Shown here one piece after another: positions 1 to 10,900 of a stretch of 64,000 nucleotides of DNA (position 1 is its first letter; each line of letters opens with the position of its first letter). Made by a program: the position numbers and the translations under genes. The notes below the pieces were generated by a model. That model did not search any database and was not told the origin of the DNA. It was given only the letters and a program-made list of their open reading frames with translations. The stretch comes from Porticoccaceae bacterium (GTDB taxonomy: Bacteria > Pseudomonadota > Gammaproteobacteria > Pseudomonadales > Porticoccaceae). Where the stretch lies: positions 1 to 64,000 of the forward strand of contig DUBX01000045.1 of the NCBI GenBank assembly GCA_012960115.1, read 5' to 3'.

Positions 1-68
1 TTCGTTTTGCTATTCGTGAAGGTGGTCGTACAGTTGGTGCAGGTGTTGTTGCGAAGATTATAGAATAA
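1..68 (+). CDS. tufB: Elongation factor Tu, C-terminal end (first tuf copy, partial)
   Basis: Only the last 21 codons and the TAA stop (66-68) lie in the window; the gene starts upstream. The encoded tail, with [17 protein letters not shown], is the end of EF-Tu domain 3. EF-Tu is the GTPase that delivers aminoacyl-tRNA to the ribosome. All 68 bases are identical to the end of the complete tuf gene at 19204-19271, and identity is lost right after the stop. The position before tRNA-Trp and secE-nusG matches the tufB copy of other gammaproteobacteria. The symbol rests on that context. Confidence 0.95.
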   Translation, partial: RFAIREGGRTVGAGVVAKIIE

Positions 69-89
69 CAGTTTTACTAGCGCTTACAC

Positions 90-125
90 GTTAAGCCGAG
101 GCACCATTAGGTGTCTCGGCTTAAC
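90..125 (+). terminator. Hairpin after tuf (terminator or tRNA-processing signal)
   Basis: A 16-bp stem is formed by 90-105 and 110-125 with an ATTA loop and one G-U pair. It lies between the tuf stop and tRNA-Trp. No T-run follows, so it could be a weak or factor-dependent terminator, or a processing site that separates the tuf message from the tRNA. The structure is certain; its function is inferred. Confidence 0.6.
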
Positions 126-157
126 TGTCAGATAGGAAAGCTGAATAAGTAATTAGT

Positions 158-233
158 AGGCCAGTAGTTCAATTGGTAGAGCACCGGTCTCCAAAACCGG
201 CTGTTGGGGGTTCGAGTCCCTCCTGGCCTGCCA
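158..233 (+). tRNA. trpT: tRNA-Trp (anticodon CCA)
   Basis: A 76-nt tRNA with acceptor stem AGGCCAG (158-164) pairing with CTGGCCT (223-229), discriminator G and an encoded CCA end (231-233). The anticodon loop CTCCAAA puts the CCA anticodon at 191-193, reading UGG. The D arm, the T arm (GGGGGTTCGAGTCCC) and the overall sequence closely match gammaproteobacterial tRNA-Trp. It sits between tuf and secE and is probably co-transcribed with tuf. Confidence 0.98.
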
Positions 234-260
234 CTTTAAAGTTTGGGAATTGTAAAACCT

Positions 261-629
261 ATGAGTGTTCTAGCAGAAGAAAAACAGTACCGGTTAGACT
301 GGCTTAAGTGGTTGGTTGTCTTTGGTTTTCTGGGTGGTGCGATTTACGCGAATTGGTATTATTCGGCCGAATCGGTGCTTTATCGGGTCATTGGTTTTGT
401 TTTGGTTTTGGTCGTGGTTGCATTTGTCGCGTCCAATACTGAAAAAGGAGCTGCGACTATTGAGTTAGCCATTGGCGCTAGAACTGAGTGGCGAAAAGTT
501 GTTTGGCCGACAAAGCAAGAGCGGAACCAGACAACGTTGATTGTGATGGCGGTAATTCTATTAATGGCGCTAGTTTTGTGGGGTATTGATTCTCTGCTAA
601 GTTGGCTTGCTTCACTGATAATGGGTTAG
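261..629 (+). CDS. secE: Preprotein translocase subunit SecE
   Basis: SecE is the small clamp subunit of the SecYEG protein-export channel in the inner membrane. The 122-residue protein has three hydrophobic segments (about 15-34, 39-59 and 93-118), as in the three-helix gammaproteobacterial form. It carries the conserved amphipathic stretch EWRKVVWPTKQE (76-87) that packs against SecY. I chose the ATG at 261; a TTG six codons upstream (243) is in frame but neither start has a strong ribosome binding site. nusG follows 9 bases later, the standard secE-nusG pair. Confidence 0.95.
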   Translation: MSVLAEEKQYRLDWLKWLVVFGFLGGAIYANWYYSAESVLYRVIGFVLVLVVVAFVASNTEKGAATIELAIGARTEWRKVVWPTKQERNQTTLIVMAVILLMALVLWGIDSLLSWLASLIMG

Positions 630-638
630 GAGAGCAGC

Positions 639-1172
639 ATGTCGATGCGTTGGTATGTGGTACATGCTTACTCGGGCTACGAGAAGAAGGTTGCAATAGC
701 GATTCAAGATCGGATTGCAATGAATGATTTGCAAAGCAAGTTTGGTGAAATATTAGTCCCAACAGAAGAAGTTGTTGAGATGAAAAGTGGCCAGAAGCGT
801 ACAAGTGAGCGGATGTTTTTCCCCGGTTATGTCTTGGTTCAGATGGAGCTGGATGATGATAGCTGGCACTTGGTGAAAGAAACCCCCAGAGTGATGGGTT
901 TCATCGGTGGTAAGGCTGATAAGCCGGCGCCGATCACGAACAAAGAAGCTGATCTTATTTTGCGGCGAGTTCAAGATTCTGAAGAGGCTCCTCGTCCGAA
1001 GACGTTGTTTGAGCCCGGCGAGATGGTTAGGGTTACTGATGGGCCATTTAATGACTTCAATGGAAACGTTGAGGAAGTTAATTATGAGAAGAGTAAACTT
1101 CGCGTCGCAGTATCTATTTTCGGGCGTTTGACGCCGGTTGAGCTTGATTTCACTCAGGTAGAGAAAGCTTAG
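639..1172 (+). CDS. nusG: Transcription termination/antitermination protein NusG
   Basis: NusG binds RNA polymerase and links it to Rho, to NusE (S10) and to the leading ribosome. The 177-residue protein starts with the NGN-domain motif [12 protein letters not shown] (4-15), contains [10 protein letters not shown], and ends with a KOW domain ([14 protein letters not shown] onward, about 125-177). An AGGAG site just before the ATG at 639 supports this start; a second ATG two codons later is possible. It lies directly after secE and before the rplK operon. Confidence 0.97.
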   Translation: MSMRWYVVHAYSGYEKKVAIAIQDRIAMNDLQSKFGEILVPTEEVVEMKSGQKRTSERMFFPGYVLVQMELDDDSWHLVKETPRVMGFIGGKADKPAPITNKEADLILRRVQDSEEAPRPKTLFEPGEMVRVTDGPFNDFNGNVEEVNYEKSKLRVAVSIFGRLTPVELDFTQVEKA

Positions 1173-1280
1173 ATTTTTGGTGAGGCTGCAATTCGGCAGC
1201 TTTATCGGGGAGCCAGTGAAGGATTGCGCGCTCATGTGTTGCACTCTGGAGGCGCTAATACCCATTTTTGGAGAGTATAA
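1173..1280 (+). promoter_or_regulatory. rplKA leader region with a hairpin
   Basis: This 108-base gap separates nusG from rplK. It holds a GCTGC/GCAGC hairpin (1185-1189 with 1196-1200) and a GGAGAG ribosome binding site just before the rplK ATG. In E. coli the rplK leader is the target of feedback control by protein L1. By analogy this may be the L1-binding leader, but I cannot identify the L1 site itself. Confidence 0.35.
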
Positions 1281-1712
1281 ATGGCTAAGAAAGTAACGGC
1301 TTATATCAAGTTGCAAGTGCCTGCTGGTCAGGCCAACCCAAGTCCGCCTGTAGGTCCTGCGTTGGGACAGCATGGTGTGAACATTATGGAATTCTGTAAA
1401 GGTTTCAATGCGCAGACGCAGGGTACCGATCCAGGCGCTCCTGTTCCAGTGGTCATTACGGTTTATGCTGATCGTAGTTTCACTTTTGAGATGAAGACGC
1501 CACCAGCATCGTATCTTTTGAAGAAGGCGGCAGGCCTGAAAAGTGGCAGTGGTCGACCCAATACTGAAAAGGTTGGTAAAGTGACTCGTGACCAGTTAGA
1601 AGATATCGTAAAAACTAAAGAACCTGATCTTACTGCAGCCAGTTTGGATGCTGCGGTTCGCACTATCGCCGGCTCAGCTCGGTCGATGGGTATTGAAACG
1701 GAGGGCGTGTAA
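1281..1712 (+). CDS. rplK: 50S ribosomal protein L11 (uL11)
   Basis: L11 binds the GTPase-associated centre of 23S rRNA with the L10-L12 stalk and takes part in factor binding and RelA activation. The 143-residue product has the usual full length, with the proline-rich N-terminal signature [18 protein letters not shown] (about 15-32) and the RNA-binding C-terminal domain ending [13 protein letters not shown]. The stop is immediately followed by the rplA start, which suggests translational coupling of L11 and L1. Confidence 0.98.
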   Translation: MAKKVTAYIKLQVPAGQANPSPPVGPALGQHGVNIMEFCKGFNAQTQGTDPGAPVPVVITVYADRSFTFEMKTPPASYLLKKAAGLKSGSGRPNTEKVGKVTRDQLEDIVKTKEPDLTAASLDAAVRTIAGSARSMGIETEGV

Positions 1713-2408
1713 ATGGCCAAGTTAAGCAAGCGCCGTCGCGCGATTAATGAAAAAATAGAACTTGGCAGGGTATATAGCGTTGATGATGCTCTAAACCTTT
1801 TGAAAGAGCTATCCACTGTTAAGTTTTCTGAAACGGTAGACGTTGCAATAAATTTAGGTATTGATCCTAAAAAATCTGATCAGATTGTCCGCGGAGCTAC
1901 CACCTTGCCCAATGGGTCAGGTAAAGAGGTCCGAGTATGTGTCTTTGCTCAGGGTGCTGCTGCTGAGGCTGCTAAGGCTGCTGGAGCTGAACTTGTGGGT
2001 ATGGATGAGCTGGCGGATGACATTAAAGCCGGCAACATGAATTTCGACGTGGTTATCGCGAGTCCAGATGCGATGAGAGTTGTTGGTCTTCTTGGAAAGG
2101 TACTGGGTCCTCGCGGATTGATGCCAAACCCTAAGTCAGGAACAGTAACACCAGATGTGGCTACCGCGGTTAAGAATGCTAAGGCTGGACAGGTTCGTTT
2201 CCGTGCCGACAAAAATGGTATTGTTCATGGTGGTATCGGCGTGGTCGGCTTTGAAGCATCGGCTTTGAAGCAAAATTTGGAAGCATTAATGGTCGATTTG
2301 GCGAAAGCTAAGCCGGCGTCAGCTAAGGGTGTGTATGTGAAGAAGGTAACAGTGTCTTCAACTATGGGTCCAGGGCTGTTAGTTGATCAGGCGTCATTAA
2401 CGTTTTGA
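1713..2408 (+). CDS. rplA: 50S ribosomal protein L1 (uL1)
   Basis: L1 forms the mobile L1 stalk that guides deacylated tRNA out of the E site, and in E. coli represses its own rplKA message. The 231-residue product begins with a basic [14 protein letters not shown] segment and contains [15 protein letters not shown], the L1 family signature. It abuts rplK with no gap. Length and sequence are typical for the family. Confidence 0.98.
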   Translation: MAKLSKRRRAINEKIELGRVYSVDDALNLLKELSTVKFSETVDVAINLGIDPKKSDQIVRGATTLPNGSGKEVRVCVFAQGAAAEAAKAAGAELVGMDELADDIKAGNMNFDVVIASPDAMRVVGLLGKVLGPRGLMPNPKSGTVTPDVATAVKNAKAGQVRFRADKNGIVHGGIGVVGFEASALKQNLEALMVDLAKAKPASAKGVYVKKVTVSSTMGPGLLVDQASLTF

Positions 2409-2648
2409 TCGCTAGGCAGCTTAGGCTGCTAACAAGACTTTGGGGTCTGAGCTGCTGATTAAAAAGTAGCTTAGGTCGTTAAAGACCGTAGGTTCCCGAG
2501 AGGGTTTAATGAGTTTTCTGAAGTATCGATAGAAAACTTGCCTACGCAGGCGGTGAACCCGATCTAGCGCAGTTTTGGCTAGAGACAATTCACCTAGGTG
2601 GTCGAAGAGCTTTTCGGCTGAAACTATGGTAAATCGAGGAATTTTATC
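2409..2648 (+). promoter_or_regulatory. L10 leader (rplJL autoregulatory RNA region)
   Basis: This 240-base gap resembles the L10-leader RNA element. CGTAGG (2487-2492) can pair with CCTACG (2541-2546), and an inner GTTTTCT/AGAAAAC hairpin lies at 2513-2519/2531-2537. The GGTTCCC and GGTGAACCC blocks beside this stem look like the region bound by the L10-(L12)4 complex in E. coli. A separate GCAGC/GCTGC hairpin follows rplA (2416-2429). By analogy, excess L10-L12 binding here would repress rplJ translation. The L10-specific promoter expected in this gap was not pinned down. Confidence 0.7.
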
Positions 2649-3179
2649 GTGCCATTAAATCTCGATGATAAAAAAGCAATTGTTGCTGAAGTAAGCGAGA
2701 CAGCGGGTCAGGCTCTTTCCCTGGTCATTGCTGATGCTCGCGGTGTTGACGTGAACGATATGAATGCTTTGCGAACTAGAGCTAGAGCTGAGAACGTGCA
2801 ATTGCGCGTTATCCGCAATACTTTAGCCAAGCGCGCATTCGCAGAAACTGACTACGCTTGCGTAGAAAATGTTTTGGTTGGGCCGTCATTGTTTGCTTTT
2901 TCTATGGAAGATCCTGGTGCTGCAGCGCGTTTATTTAAAGACTTTGCAAAGGGGAATGATTCCTTTGACGTCAAAGCGTTGTCAGTTAGTGGGCAGCTTC
3001 TAGGGAAAGAGCAAATAGACGTTCTTGCTAACCTACCGACCCTTGAACAGGCTCTCGGTATGCTGGCTAGCGTTACCTTGGCGCCTGTTACTAAGTTGGT
3101 TAGGACGCTTAATGAGGTTCCAACTAAAGTAACACGGGTCGTAGCAGCAGTTAAAACTCAAAAAGAGGAAGCTGCGTAA
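2649..3179 (+). CDS. rplJ: 50S ribosomal protein L10 (uL10)
   Basis: L10 anchors the L7/L12 dimers to the ribosome stalk base and feeds back on its own leader. The 176-residue product starts at a GTG (2649) preceded by a GAGG site, giving [15 protein letters not shown], the usual N-terminus. The C-terminal helix ([23 protein letters not shown]) is the L12-binding segment. The long structured leader upstream and rplL 38 bases downstream are the normal arrangement. Confidence 0.98.
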   Translation: MPLNLDDKKAIVAEVSETAGQALSLVIADARGVDVNDMNALRTRARAENVQLRVIRNTLAKRAFAETDYACVENVLVGPSLFAFSMEDPGAAARLFKDFAKGNDSFDVKALSVSGQLLGKEQIDVLANLPTLEQALGMLASVTLAPVTKLVRTLNEVPTKVTRVVAAVKTQKEEAA

Positions 3180-3217
3180 GCGTTTTCCACTCAATAGACA
3201 AATATAGGAGGTCCAAA

Positions 3218-3598
3218 ATGGCCCTATCAAATGAAGATATTTTGAATGCAATCTCAGAAATGAGTGTTATGGATGTAGTTGAGCTTGTTAGTGCAATGGA
3301 AGAAAAGTTCGGTGTTTCTGCTCAGGCGGCTGTTGCAGTTGCTGCGGCTCCCGCTGGTGGTGGTGATGCCGCTGTTGCAGAAGAGCAGACTGAGTTTGAC
3401 GTCGTACTTAGTTCAATCGGTGAAAAGAAAGTGAGCGTTATTAAAGCTGTTCGCGCTATTACCGGACTTGGGCTTAAAGAAGCTAAGGATCTAGTTGACG
3501 GAGCACCTTCTACAATTAAAGAAGGCGTGTCAAAAGACGATGCTGAAGCGGCTAAGAAGCAGTTAGAAGAAGCTGGCGCAAGCGCTGAACTTAAGTAA
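3218..3598 (+). CDS. rplL: 50S ribosomal protein L7/L12 (bL12)
   Basis: L7/L12 is the multicopy stalk protein that recruits translational GTPases. The 126-residue acidic product has an N-terminal dimerisation domain (1-33), an alanine-rich hinge (about 35-53) and the C-terminal factor-binding domain with [21 protein letters not shown] near-perfect AGGAGG site lies 7 bases before the ATG, consistent with the need for about four copies per ribosome. Confidence 0.98.
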   Translation: MALSNEDILNAISEMSVMDVVELVSAMEEKFGVSAQAAVAVAAAPAGGGDAAVAEEQTEFDVVLSSIGEKKVSVIKAVRAITGLGLKEAKDLVDGAPSTIKEGVSKDDAEAAKKQLEEAGASAELK

Positions 3599-3631
3599 GT
3601 TGAGTGTGCGAGCTGCCTGATTTTTCAGGCT

Positions 3632-3665
3632 GGGCTGAAGGGATATTTCCCTTCGGCCCTTTCTT
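3632..3665 (+). terminator. rplL-rpoB attenuator hairpin
   Basis: A 12-bp stem (3632-3643 with 3648-3659, one G-U pair) with a short loop is followed by TTTCTT. It sits in the 160-base rplL-rpoB gap. In E. coli a partial terminator at this place lowers rpoBC expression relative to the ribosomal protein genes; the same role is likely here. Confidence 0.8.
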
Positions 3666-3758
3666 GCTTGTAAGTAAGGGGAATCTGCAAGCATTATGAA
3701 CTTGAGTGAGAGCTCAAGACTGAACGGTCCCTATAAAAGTTAACACCGAGGAATGCAA

Positions 3759-6700
3759 ATGGCTTACTCCTTCACTGAGAAGAAACGTATCCGCAAGAAT
3801 TTTGGCAAGTTGCCAAATACCATGGATTTGCCGTACTTATTGGCGATTCAACTTGATTCCTACAAAAAATTTACGCAAAAAGGTGTGGCGATGGAAGATC
3901 GCCTGAACACCGGTTTGCATGCTGCCCTGAATTCGATCTTTCCAATTGTTGGATATTCAGGTCACGCTGCCCTTGAGTATGTCGACTATGTCATGGGCCG
4001 ACCAGCCTTCGACGAGGAAGAATGTAAACTTCGTGGGGTTACCTATTCTGGTGCGATTCGTGTTCGTGTCCGTTTGGTTATCTACGATAAAGAGTCGGCG
4101 AGCAAGGCTATTAAAGATATTCGAGAGCAAGAGGTTTATCTGGGCGAGGTTCCTTTGATGACCGAAAATGGTACCTTCATTATTAATGGTACTGAGCGGG
4201 TCATCGTGTCTCAGTTACACCGTTCCCCAGGCGTCATATTCGACCACGATAAAGGCAAAACGCATTCCTCTGGCAAGTTGCTATACACCGCTAGAGTAAT
4301 CCCTTACCGCGGTTCATGGTTAGACTTTGAGTTTGACCCCAAAGATATGCTTTACGTTCGAATAGACCGTCGCCGCAAACTGCCTGCGACTATTCTATTA
4401 CGCGCTCTTGGGTATAGTTCTGAGGAGATTCTGGGTAAGTTTTTTGATACCAGCGTATTCCACTTTAAGAAAGATGCTTTCTCTATGGAGCTCGATCCTG
4501 AGCGTCTGCGTGGTGAGATCGCAATTTTTGATATTAAAGATAAAAAGGGCGGCGTCGTTGTAGAGAAGGGTCGCCGTATTACAGCGCGTCATATTCGAGA
4601 GCTAGAAAAAGGTAAGGTCACAGCGCTTGAGGTGACTCACGAGTACTTGCTGGGTAGGGCGTTAGCAAAGGATATTGCTGACCCTAAAACTGGTGAATTA
4701 TTGTTTGAATGTAACACAGAGATTACTGAAGAAAATCTGGCTTTGATCTTAGAATCCGGGATTGTTGACATTGAGACGTTGTATACCAACGATCTTGACT
4801 GTGGTCCATTTATCTCGCATACATTGAGAATCGATCCGTCTCGAACTCAGCTGGAGGCTTTAGTCGAAATTTATCGAATGATGCGCCCTGGTGAGCCGCC
4901 GACTAAAGAGTCAGCCGAGAATCTTTTCTATAATCTTTTCTTTAATCTTGAGCGCTATGACCTGTCTTCTGTTGGTCGCATGAAATTTAATCGTCGCCTT
5001 GATCGGGAAGCCGAGGAAGGTGCTGGTATTTTGTATGACGAGCGTTATTTTTCAATGCTTAAAACTGATGAAGCGAAAGAATTGCATGAGCAGTTCGGCG
5101 AAGCAACAGACATTGCTGATGTGATGACCAAGCTGATAGCTATTCGCAATGGTAAAGGATCAGTGGATGATATTGACCACCTTGGAAACCGTCGAATCCG
5201 ATCGGTTGGTGAGATGGCTGAAAATCAGTTTCGAGTTGGCTTGGTTCGTGTTGAGCGCGCCGTTAAAGAGCGTCTAGGTGTTGCTGAGTCGGAAGGCCTG
5301 ATGCCGCAAGACTTAGTCAATGCTAAGCCTGTCGCAGCGGCGATGAAAGAGTTCTTTGGTTCTAGTCAGCTTTCACAGTTTATGGATCAAAATAACCCGT
5401 TATCTGAAGTTACTCACAAGCGTCGAGTGTCTGCTTTGGGGCCCGGTGGGTTGACGCGCGAGCGAGCTGGATTTGAGGTGCGAGATGTGCACCCCACTCA
5501 CTATGGTCGAGTTTGTCCTATTGAAACGCCCGAAGGTCCAAATATTGGTTTGATTAATTCGCTGGCTACTTATGCTAAAACTAACCATTACGGGTTTATT
5601 GAAACTCCCTATCGTAAAGTGACTAACGGTAAAGTTAGTTCTGATATTGAGTACCTTTCTGCGATCAATGAATCTCAGTTTGTTATTGCTCAAGCATCTG
5701 CAGAGTTGGATAAGAAAAATCACTTTGTAGAGGATATGGTTGCTGTAAGGCATCAAAGTGAATTTACCGTTAAGGCGCCTGAAGATATTGACTATATGGA
5801 CGTGTCAGCGCAACAAGTGGTTTCTGTTGCAGCCTCACTGATTCCTTTCCTTGAGCACGATGATGCTAACCGCGCACTAATGGGGTCGAACATGCAGCGT
5901 CAAGCAGTACCAACCTTGCGCGCTGAAGCGCCTCTGGTTGGTACTGGAATCGAGCGTACTGTCGCTATTGATTCGGGCGTATGTAAAGTAGCTAAGCGTG
6001 GTGGCGTTGTCGAAAGCGTTGATGCCAGCCGTGTTGTTGTTAGGGTAAGTGATAAGGAAGTTGAGTCTGGGGAAGCAGGTGTAGATATCTATAACCTTAC
6101 TAAATACACCAGATCTAACCAAAACACCTGTATCAATCAAAAGCCGATTGTGAAGCAAGGTGATGAGATTTCTCGCGGAGACGTTCTAGCTGACGGGCCT
6201 TCTATTGATCTTGGGGAATTGGCGCTTGGGCAAAATATGCGTATAGCGTTTATGCCTTGGAATGGATATAACTTTGAAGATTCGATTTTAATTTCAGAGC
6301 GCGTCGTTAAAGAAGATCGCTTTACCACCATTCATATTCAAGAGCTTACCTGTGTTGCTCGTGATACGAAATTAGGGTCTGAAGAAATAACAGCAGACAT
6401 CCCAAATGTTGGTGAAGTCGCGCTGGCAAGGCTCGATGAGTCCGGTATCGTGCACATTGGCGCCGAAGTGGCTGCTGGCGATATTTTAGTAGGCAAGGTG
6501 ACGCCCAAAGGTGAAACCCAGCTAACGCCGGAAGAAAAACTTTTAAGAGCGATCTTTGGTGAGAAAGCATCCGACGTAAAAGATACCTCACTGCGCGTGC
6601 CTAGTAGTATTAAAGGTACCGTTATTAATGTTCAGGTGTTTACTCGAGACGGTCTTGAAAAAGATCAGCGATCTCTCGACATTGAAAAGGCGGAGCTTGA

Positions 6701-7901
6701 CCAATTTAGGAAAGATATCAACGACGAGTATCGTATCGTTGAAAATGCGACTTTAGGGCGATTATTTACGTCTCTCATTGGCGAGAAAGTTGTTAAGGCT
6801 GAAGGGTTGAAAAAAGGCGCTGAACTAACTGCCGATGCTGTGGCCGAATATTCTTCGGACGATTGGTTCGCCATTCGCATGAGTAAAGCTGAACTCAACG
6901 ATCAAATTGCTGCTGCTCAAACCCAGCTTGGCGAGAGGCGAACTCAGCTTGATGATCGCTTTGAAGAGAAACGTGGAAAGCTGCAAAGTGGTGACGATCT
7001 GGCGCCCGGCGTGCTTAAAACAGTAAAAGTTTATCTTGCCGTTAAGCGTCGTATTCAGCCTGGCGATAAGATGGCTGGCCGACACGGTAATAAGGGCGTT
7101 ATCTCGGTGATTAAGCCGGTCGAAGATATGCCTTACGATGAAAATGGTGAGCCGGTCGATATTGTACTTAACCCTCTTGGTGTCCCATCGCGAATGAACG
7201 TGGGTCAGGTTCTTGAGGTCCATATGGGTATGGCGGCCAAGGGACTTGGCGTTAAAATTGATGCCATGATAAAGGCTCAAGCTAAGGCTGCTGAAGTACG
7301 TAAGTTCTTGCAGGAAATCTATAACGTTGGCGACACCGTTTATGGGACAGACCTAAAAGAGCTAAATGATAAAGAGGTGCTGGAGTTAGCGGCAAACTTG
7401 CGTACCGGCGTACCTATAGCGACACCTGTGTTTGATGGTGCTCATGAAGTTGAACTCAAGAGCATGCTGGCATTAGCTGATTTGCCTGAGAGTGGACAAA
7501 GTACACTTTATGATGGCCGAACAGGCGATAAATTTGATCGCCCGGTAACAGTTGGCTACATGTATATGCTTAAGTTGAACCACTTGGTTGACGATAAGAT
7601 GCATGCCCGTTCAACGGGTTCCTATAGCTTGGTCACGCAGCAACCGTTGGGTGGTAAAGCTCAGTTTGGTGGTCAGCGCTTCGGCGAGATGGAAGTTTGG
7701 GCTTTGGAGGCTTATGGTGCCGCCTATACCCTGCAAGAAATGCTTACTGTTAAGTCGGACGATGTTGCTGGTCGAACCAAAATGTATAAAAACATTGTAG
7801 ATGGTGATCATCGAATGGAGCCTGGCATGCCAGAGTCATTCAACGTGTTGGTGAAAGAGGTTCGTTCTCTTGGAATCAACATGGAGTTAGAAAACGAATA
7901 A
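3759..7901 (+). CDS. rpoB: DNA-directed RNA polymerase subunit beta
   Basis: Beta forms one pincer of the RNA polymerase clamp and much of the active-site wall. The start at ATG 3759 ([17 protein letters not shown]) is preferred over the ATG at 3753 because the GAGGA site at 3748-3752 is correctly spaced only for 3759. The 1380-residue product is longer than E. coli RpoB (1342). The rifampicin-pocket region [20 protein letters not shown] followed by [11 protein letters not shown] has wild-type residues at the usual resistance positions. The catalytic-core motifs [12 protein letters not shown] and the C-terminal [15 protein letters not shown] are intact. About 24 extra residues lie near positions 428-451. 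Confidence 0.99.
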   Translation: MAYSFTEKKRIRKNFGKLPNTMDLPYLLAIQLDSYKKFTQKGVAMEDRLNTGLHAALNSIFPIVGYSGHAALEYVDYVMGRPAFDEEECKLRGVTYSGAIRVRVRLVIYDKESASKAIKDIREQEVYLGEVPLMTENGTFIINGTERVIVSQLHRSPGVIFDHDKGKTHSSGKLLYTARVIPYRGSWLDFEFDPKDMLYVRIDRRRKLPATILLRALGYSSEEILGKFFDTSVFHFKKDAFSMELDPERLRGEIAIFDIKDKKGGVVVEKGRRITARHIRELEKGKVTALEVTHEYLLGRALAKDIADPKTGELLFECNTEITEENLALILESGIVDIETLYTNDLDCGPFISHTLRIDPSRTQLEALVEIYRMMRPGEPPTKESAENLFYNLFFNLERYDLSSVGRMKFNRRLDREAEEGAGILYDERYFSMLKTDEAKELHEQFGEATDIADVMTKLIAIRNGKGSVDDIDHLGNRRIRSVGEMAENQFRVGLVRVERAVKERLGVAESEGLMPQDLVNAKPVAAAMKEFFGSSQLSQFMDQNNPLSEVTHKRRVSALGPGGLTRERAGFEVRDVHPTHYGRVCPIETPEGPNIGLINSLATYAKTNHYGFIETPYRKVTNGKVSSDIEYLSAINESQFVIAQASAELDKKNHFVEDMVAVRHQSEFTVKAPEDIDYMDVSAQQVVSVAASLIPFLEHDDANRALMGSNMQRQAVPTLRAEAPLVGTGIERTVAIDSGVCKVAKRGGVVESVDASRVVVRVSDKEVESGEAGVDIYNLTKYTRSNQNTCINQKPIVKQGDEISRGDVLADGPSIDLGELALGQNMRIAFMPWNGYNFEDSILISERVVKEDRFTTIHIQELTCVARDTKLGSEEITADIPNVGEVALARLDESGIVHIGAEVAAGDILVGKVTPKGETQLTPEEKLLRAIFGEKASDVKDTSLRVPSSIKGTVINVQVFTRDGLEKDQRSLDIEKAELDQFRKDINDEYRIVENATLGRLFTSLIGEKVVKAEGLKKGAELTADAVAEYSSDDWFAIRMSKAELNDQIAAAQTQLGERRTQLDDRFEEKRGKLQSGDDLAPGVLKTVKVYLAVKRRIQPGDKMAGRHGNKGVISVIKPVEDMPYDENGEPVDIVLNPLGVPSRMNVGQVLEVHMGMAAKGLGVKIDAMIKAQAKAAEVRKFLQEIYNVGDTVYGTDLKELNDKEVLELAANLRTGVPIATPVFDGAHEVELKSMLALADLPESGQSTLYDGRTGDKFDRPVTVGYMYMLKLNHLVDDKMHARSTGSYSLVTQQPLGGKAQFGGQRFGEMEVWALEAYGAAYTLQEMLTVKSDDVAGRTKMYKNIVDGDHRMEPGMPESFNVLVKEVRSLGINMELENE

Positions 7902-7922
7902 GCGATAGTTTGCTTACTGATG

Positions 7923-7946
7923 GTCGAGGTGATTAATCGCCTCGAC
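7923..7946 (+). other. rpoB-rpoC intercistronic hairpin
   Basis: GTCGAGG (7923-7929) and CCTCGAC (7940-7946) form a perfect 7-bp stem in the 70-base rpoB-rpoC gap. No T-run follows, so it is not an intrinsic terminator. It may stabilise the message or act as a processing site; no function is shown by the sequence. Confidence 0.45.
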
Positions 7947-7971
7947 AAACCCAGTTACTGGAGGAAAAGCC

Positions 7972-10900
7972 TTGAAAGACTTAGTCAATCTACTCAAGCA
8001 GAAAGAACAAAACATCGAATTTGATAATATTCGTATTAGTCTCGCTTCGCCAGAAATGATCCGATCATGGTCATTTGGTGAGGTTAAAAAACCGGAGACT
8101 ATTAACTATCGTACTTTCAAGCCAGAGCGCGAAGGTCTTTTCTGTGCCAAGATTTTTGGTCCGGTTAAAGATTATGAGTGTCTGTGCGGCAAGTACAAGC
8201 GAATGAAGCATCGCGGCATCGTATGCGAAAAATGTGGTGTTGAAGTGACACTTACCAAGGTGCGTCGTGAGCGTATGGGCCATATTGAATTGGCTTGTCC
8301 GGTTGCTCATATCTGGTTTTTGAAGTCACTCCCGTCGCGTATCGGTCTAATGTTAGATATGACACTGCGTGAAATTGAGCGTGTACTCTATTTTGAATCC
8401 TATGTGGTTACTGATCCGGGCCTAACAACCCTTGAAAAAGGGCAGTTACTCACCGACGAAGATTATTTCGAAGCACTGGAAGAGTTTGGTGACGAATTTG
8501 TCGCTACGATGGGTGCTGAAGCAATTCAGGCTTTGCTCAAAGAAATTGTCATGGAAGAAGAGATTGCGGATATCCGAGAGGAAATTCCTAATACTAAGTC
8601 TGAGACAAAAATTAAGAAATTTTCTAAACGCTTGAAGCTACTTGAAGCGTTCCATGGCTCTGGTAACAAGCCTGAGTGGATGGTTCTACAAGCATTACCT
8701 GTACTGCCACCGGATTTGCGCCCATTGGTTCCTCTTGATGGCGGTCGATTTGCGACGTCTGATCTAAACGACTTGTATCGTCGGGTGATCAACCGTAACA
8801 ACCGACTCAAGCGTCTTCTTGAGTTGAGTGCACCAGATATTATTGTGCGTAATGAAAAACGTATGCTGCAAGAATCTGTAGATGCATTGCTCGATAATGG
8901 TCGACGTGGCCGCGCTATCACAGGCTCTAATAAGCGTCCGCTGAAGTCCTTGAGTGATATGATTAAGGGTAAGCAAGGTCGTTTCCGTCAGAATCTTCTT
9001 GGAAAGCGAGTCGATTACTCTGGCCGTTCGGTGATTGTTTGTGGTCCTACGTTGCGTTTACATCAGTGTGGTCTGCCTAAGCGGATGGCTCTGGAGCTGT
9101 TCAAACCGTTCATTTTCAGCAAGTTAGAGTTGCGTGGCCTAGCCACAACCATTAAAGCTGCTAAGAAAATGGTTGAGCGTGAAGAGCCTGTTGTTTGGGA
9201 TATTCTTGATGATGTGATTCGTGAGCACCCAGTATTACTGAACAGAGCACCTACATTACACCGTCTTGGTATACAGGCATTTGAGCCCGTATTGATTGAA
9301 GGTAAGGCGATCCAGTTACACCCGCTGGTTTGTGCTGCGTTCAATGCTGATTTCGATGGTGACCAAATGGCTGTGCACGTGCCACTGACCATTGAAGCCC
9401 AGATGGAATCACGAGCTTTGATGATGTCGACGAACAACATTCTGTCACCTGCATCAGGTGAGCCAATTATTGTTCCGTCCCAAGACGTTGTGCTCGGCCT
9501 CTATTATATGACGCGTCACAAGGTGAATGCCTTAGGCGAAGGCATTATATTTGCCGACGGAAAAGAAGCCTCGCGCGCATATTACTCAGACAAAGTTGAA
9601 CTTCAGGCGCGTGTAAAGGTACGTATCCTCGAAGTGTTAGTTGACGAAGTAACAGGTGAGCGTACCGAAGAGCGGAAAATAGTTGAAACCACCGTCGGCC
9701 GTATTCTACTTTGGGAGTCAGTACCTCAAGGCCTTCCGTTTAGTTTGGTGAATCAGCCTATGGTAAAAAAGGCTATCTCGCTTATTCTGAATGAGTGTTA
9801 CCGACGTGTTGGCTTGAAAGATACCGTTATTTTTGCCGACCAATTAATGTATACCGGATTTAAGTTCTCTACTCGTTCTGGCGCATCTATTGGGGTCAAC
9901 GATTTTGTTATCCCTGACGATAAAAGTACGATTATTAATGGCGCTGAAGATCAGGTACGTGAAATTGAAAGTCAGTTCGCATCAGGCTTGGTCACCCAAG
10001 GTGAAAAGTACAACAAAGTTATCGATATTTGGTCTCAGGCTAATGATAGGGTAGCCAAGTCGATGATGAAAGGCATTAGTACAGAGCAGGTGAAGAACCG
10101 TGACGGTGATATGGAGGAGCAAGATTCTTTTAACTCCGTATTCATCATGGCCGACTCTGGCGCTCGTGGTAGTCCAGCGCAGATTCGTCAGCTGGCGGGT
10201 ATGCGAGGTTTGATGGCGCGACCTGATGGTTCTATTATTGAAACTCCCATTACGGCTAATTTCCGTGAAGGTTTGACGGTGATGCAGTACTTCATCTCGA
10301 CTCACGGTGCTCGAAAAGGTCTAGCTGATACGGCATTGAAAACAGCGAACTCTGGTTATTTGACCCGACGTTTGGTTGATGTGTCTCAAGATGTTGTGGT
10401 TACCGAAGTTGACTGCGGTACGACCGAAGGCTTGCTGATGGCTCCGGTTATTGAGGGTGGCGATATCATCTCCTCACTTGGCGATCGAATTTTAGGTCGT
10501 GTTATAGCCAAAGATGTTAATAAGCCTGGTAGTGATGAGATTGCTGTTCCTGCGGGGACCATGATTGACGAGCAATGGGTACTTCGTGTTGAAGCCTTAA
10601 GTATCGATGAAGTGATTGTACGGTCGCCGATCACCTGTGAAGTTCGCCACGGTATTTGTTCTGCTTGTTACGGACGAGATTTAGCGCGTGGTCATCGTGT
10701 AAACCAAGGTGAAGCGGTTGGTGTCATCGCGGCTCAGTCAATTGGAGAGCCAGGCACTCAGTTAACGATGCGTACCTTCCACATTGGTGGTGCGGCATCG
10801 CGAGCTTCTGCGGTGGATAGCGTTAAGGTCAAACAAGATGGTGTAGTACGTCTTCTAAACCTCAAAACGGTTAAAAACAAAGACAAGCATTTAGTGGCAG

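Noticed and set aside
753-1373. A 206-residue open frame on the minus strand over nusG and rplK
   Set aside because: It runs across two conserved plus-strand genes and their leader, with no recognisable motif.
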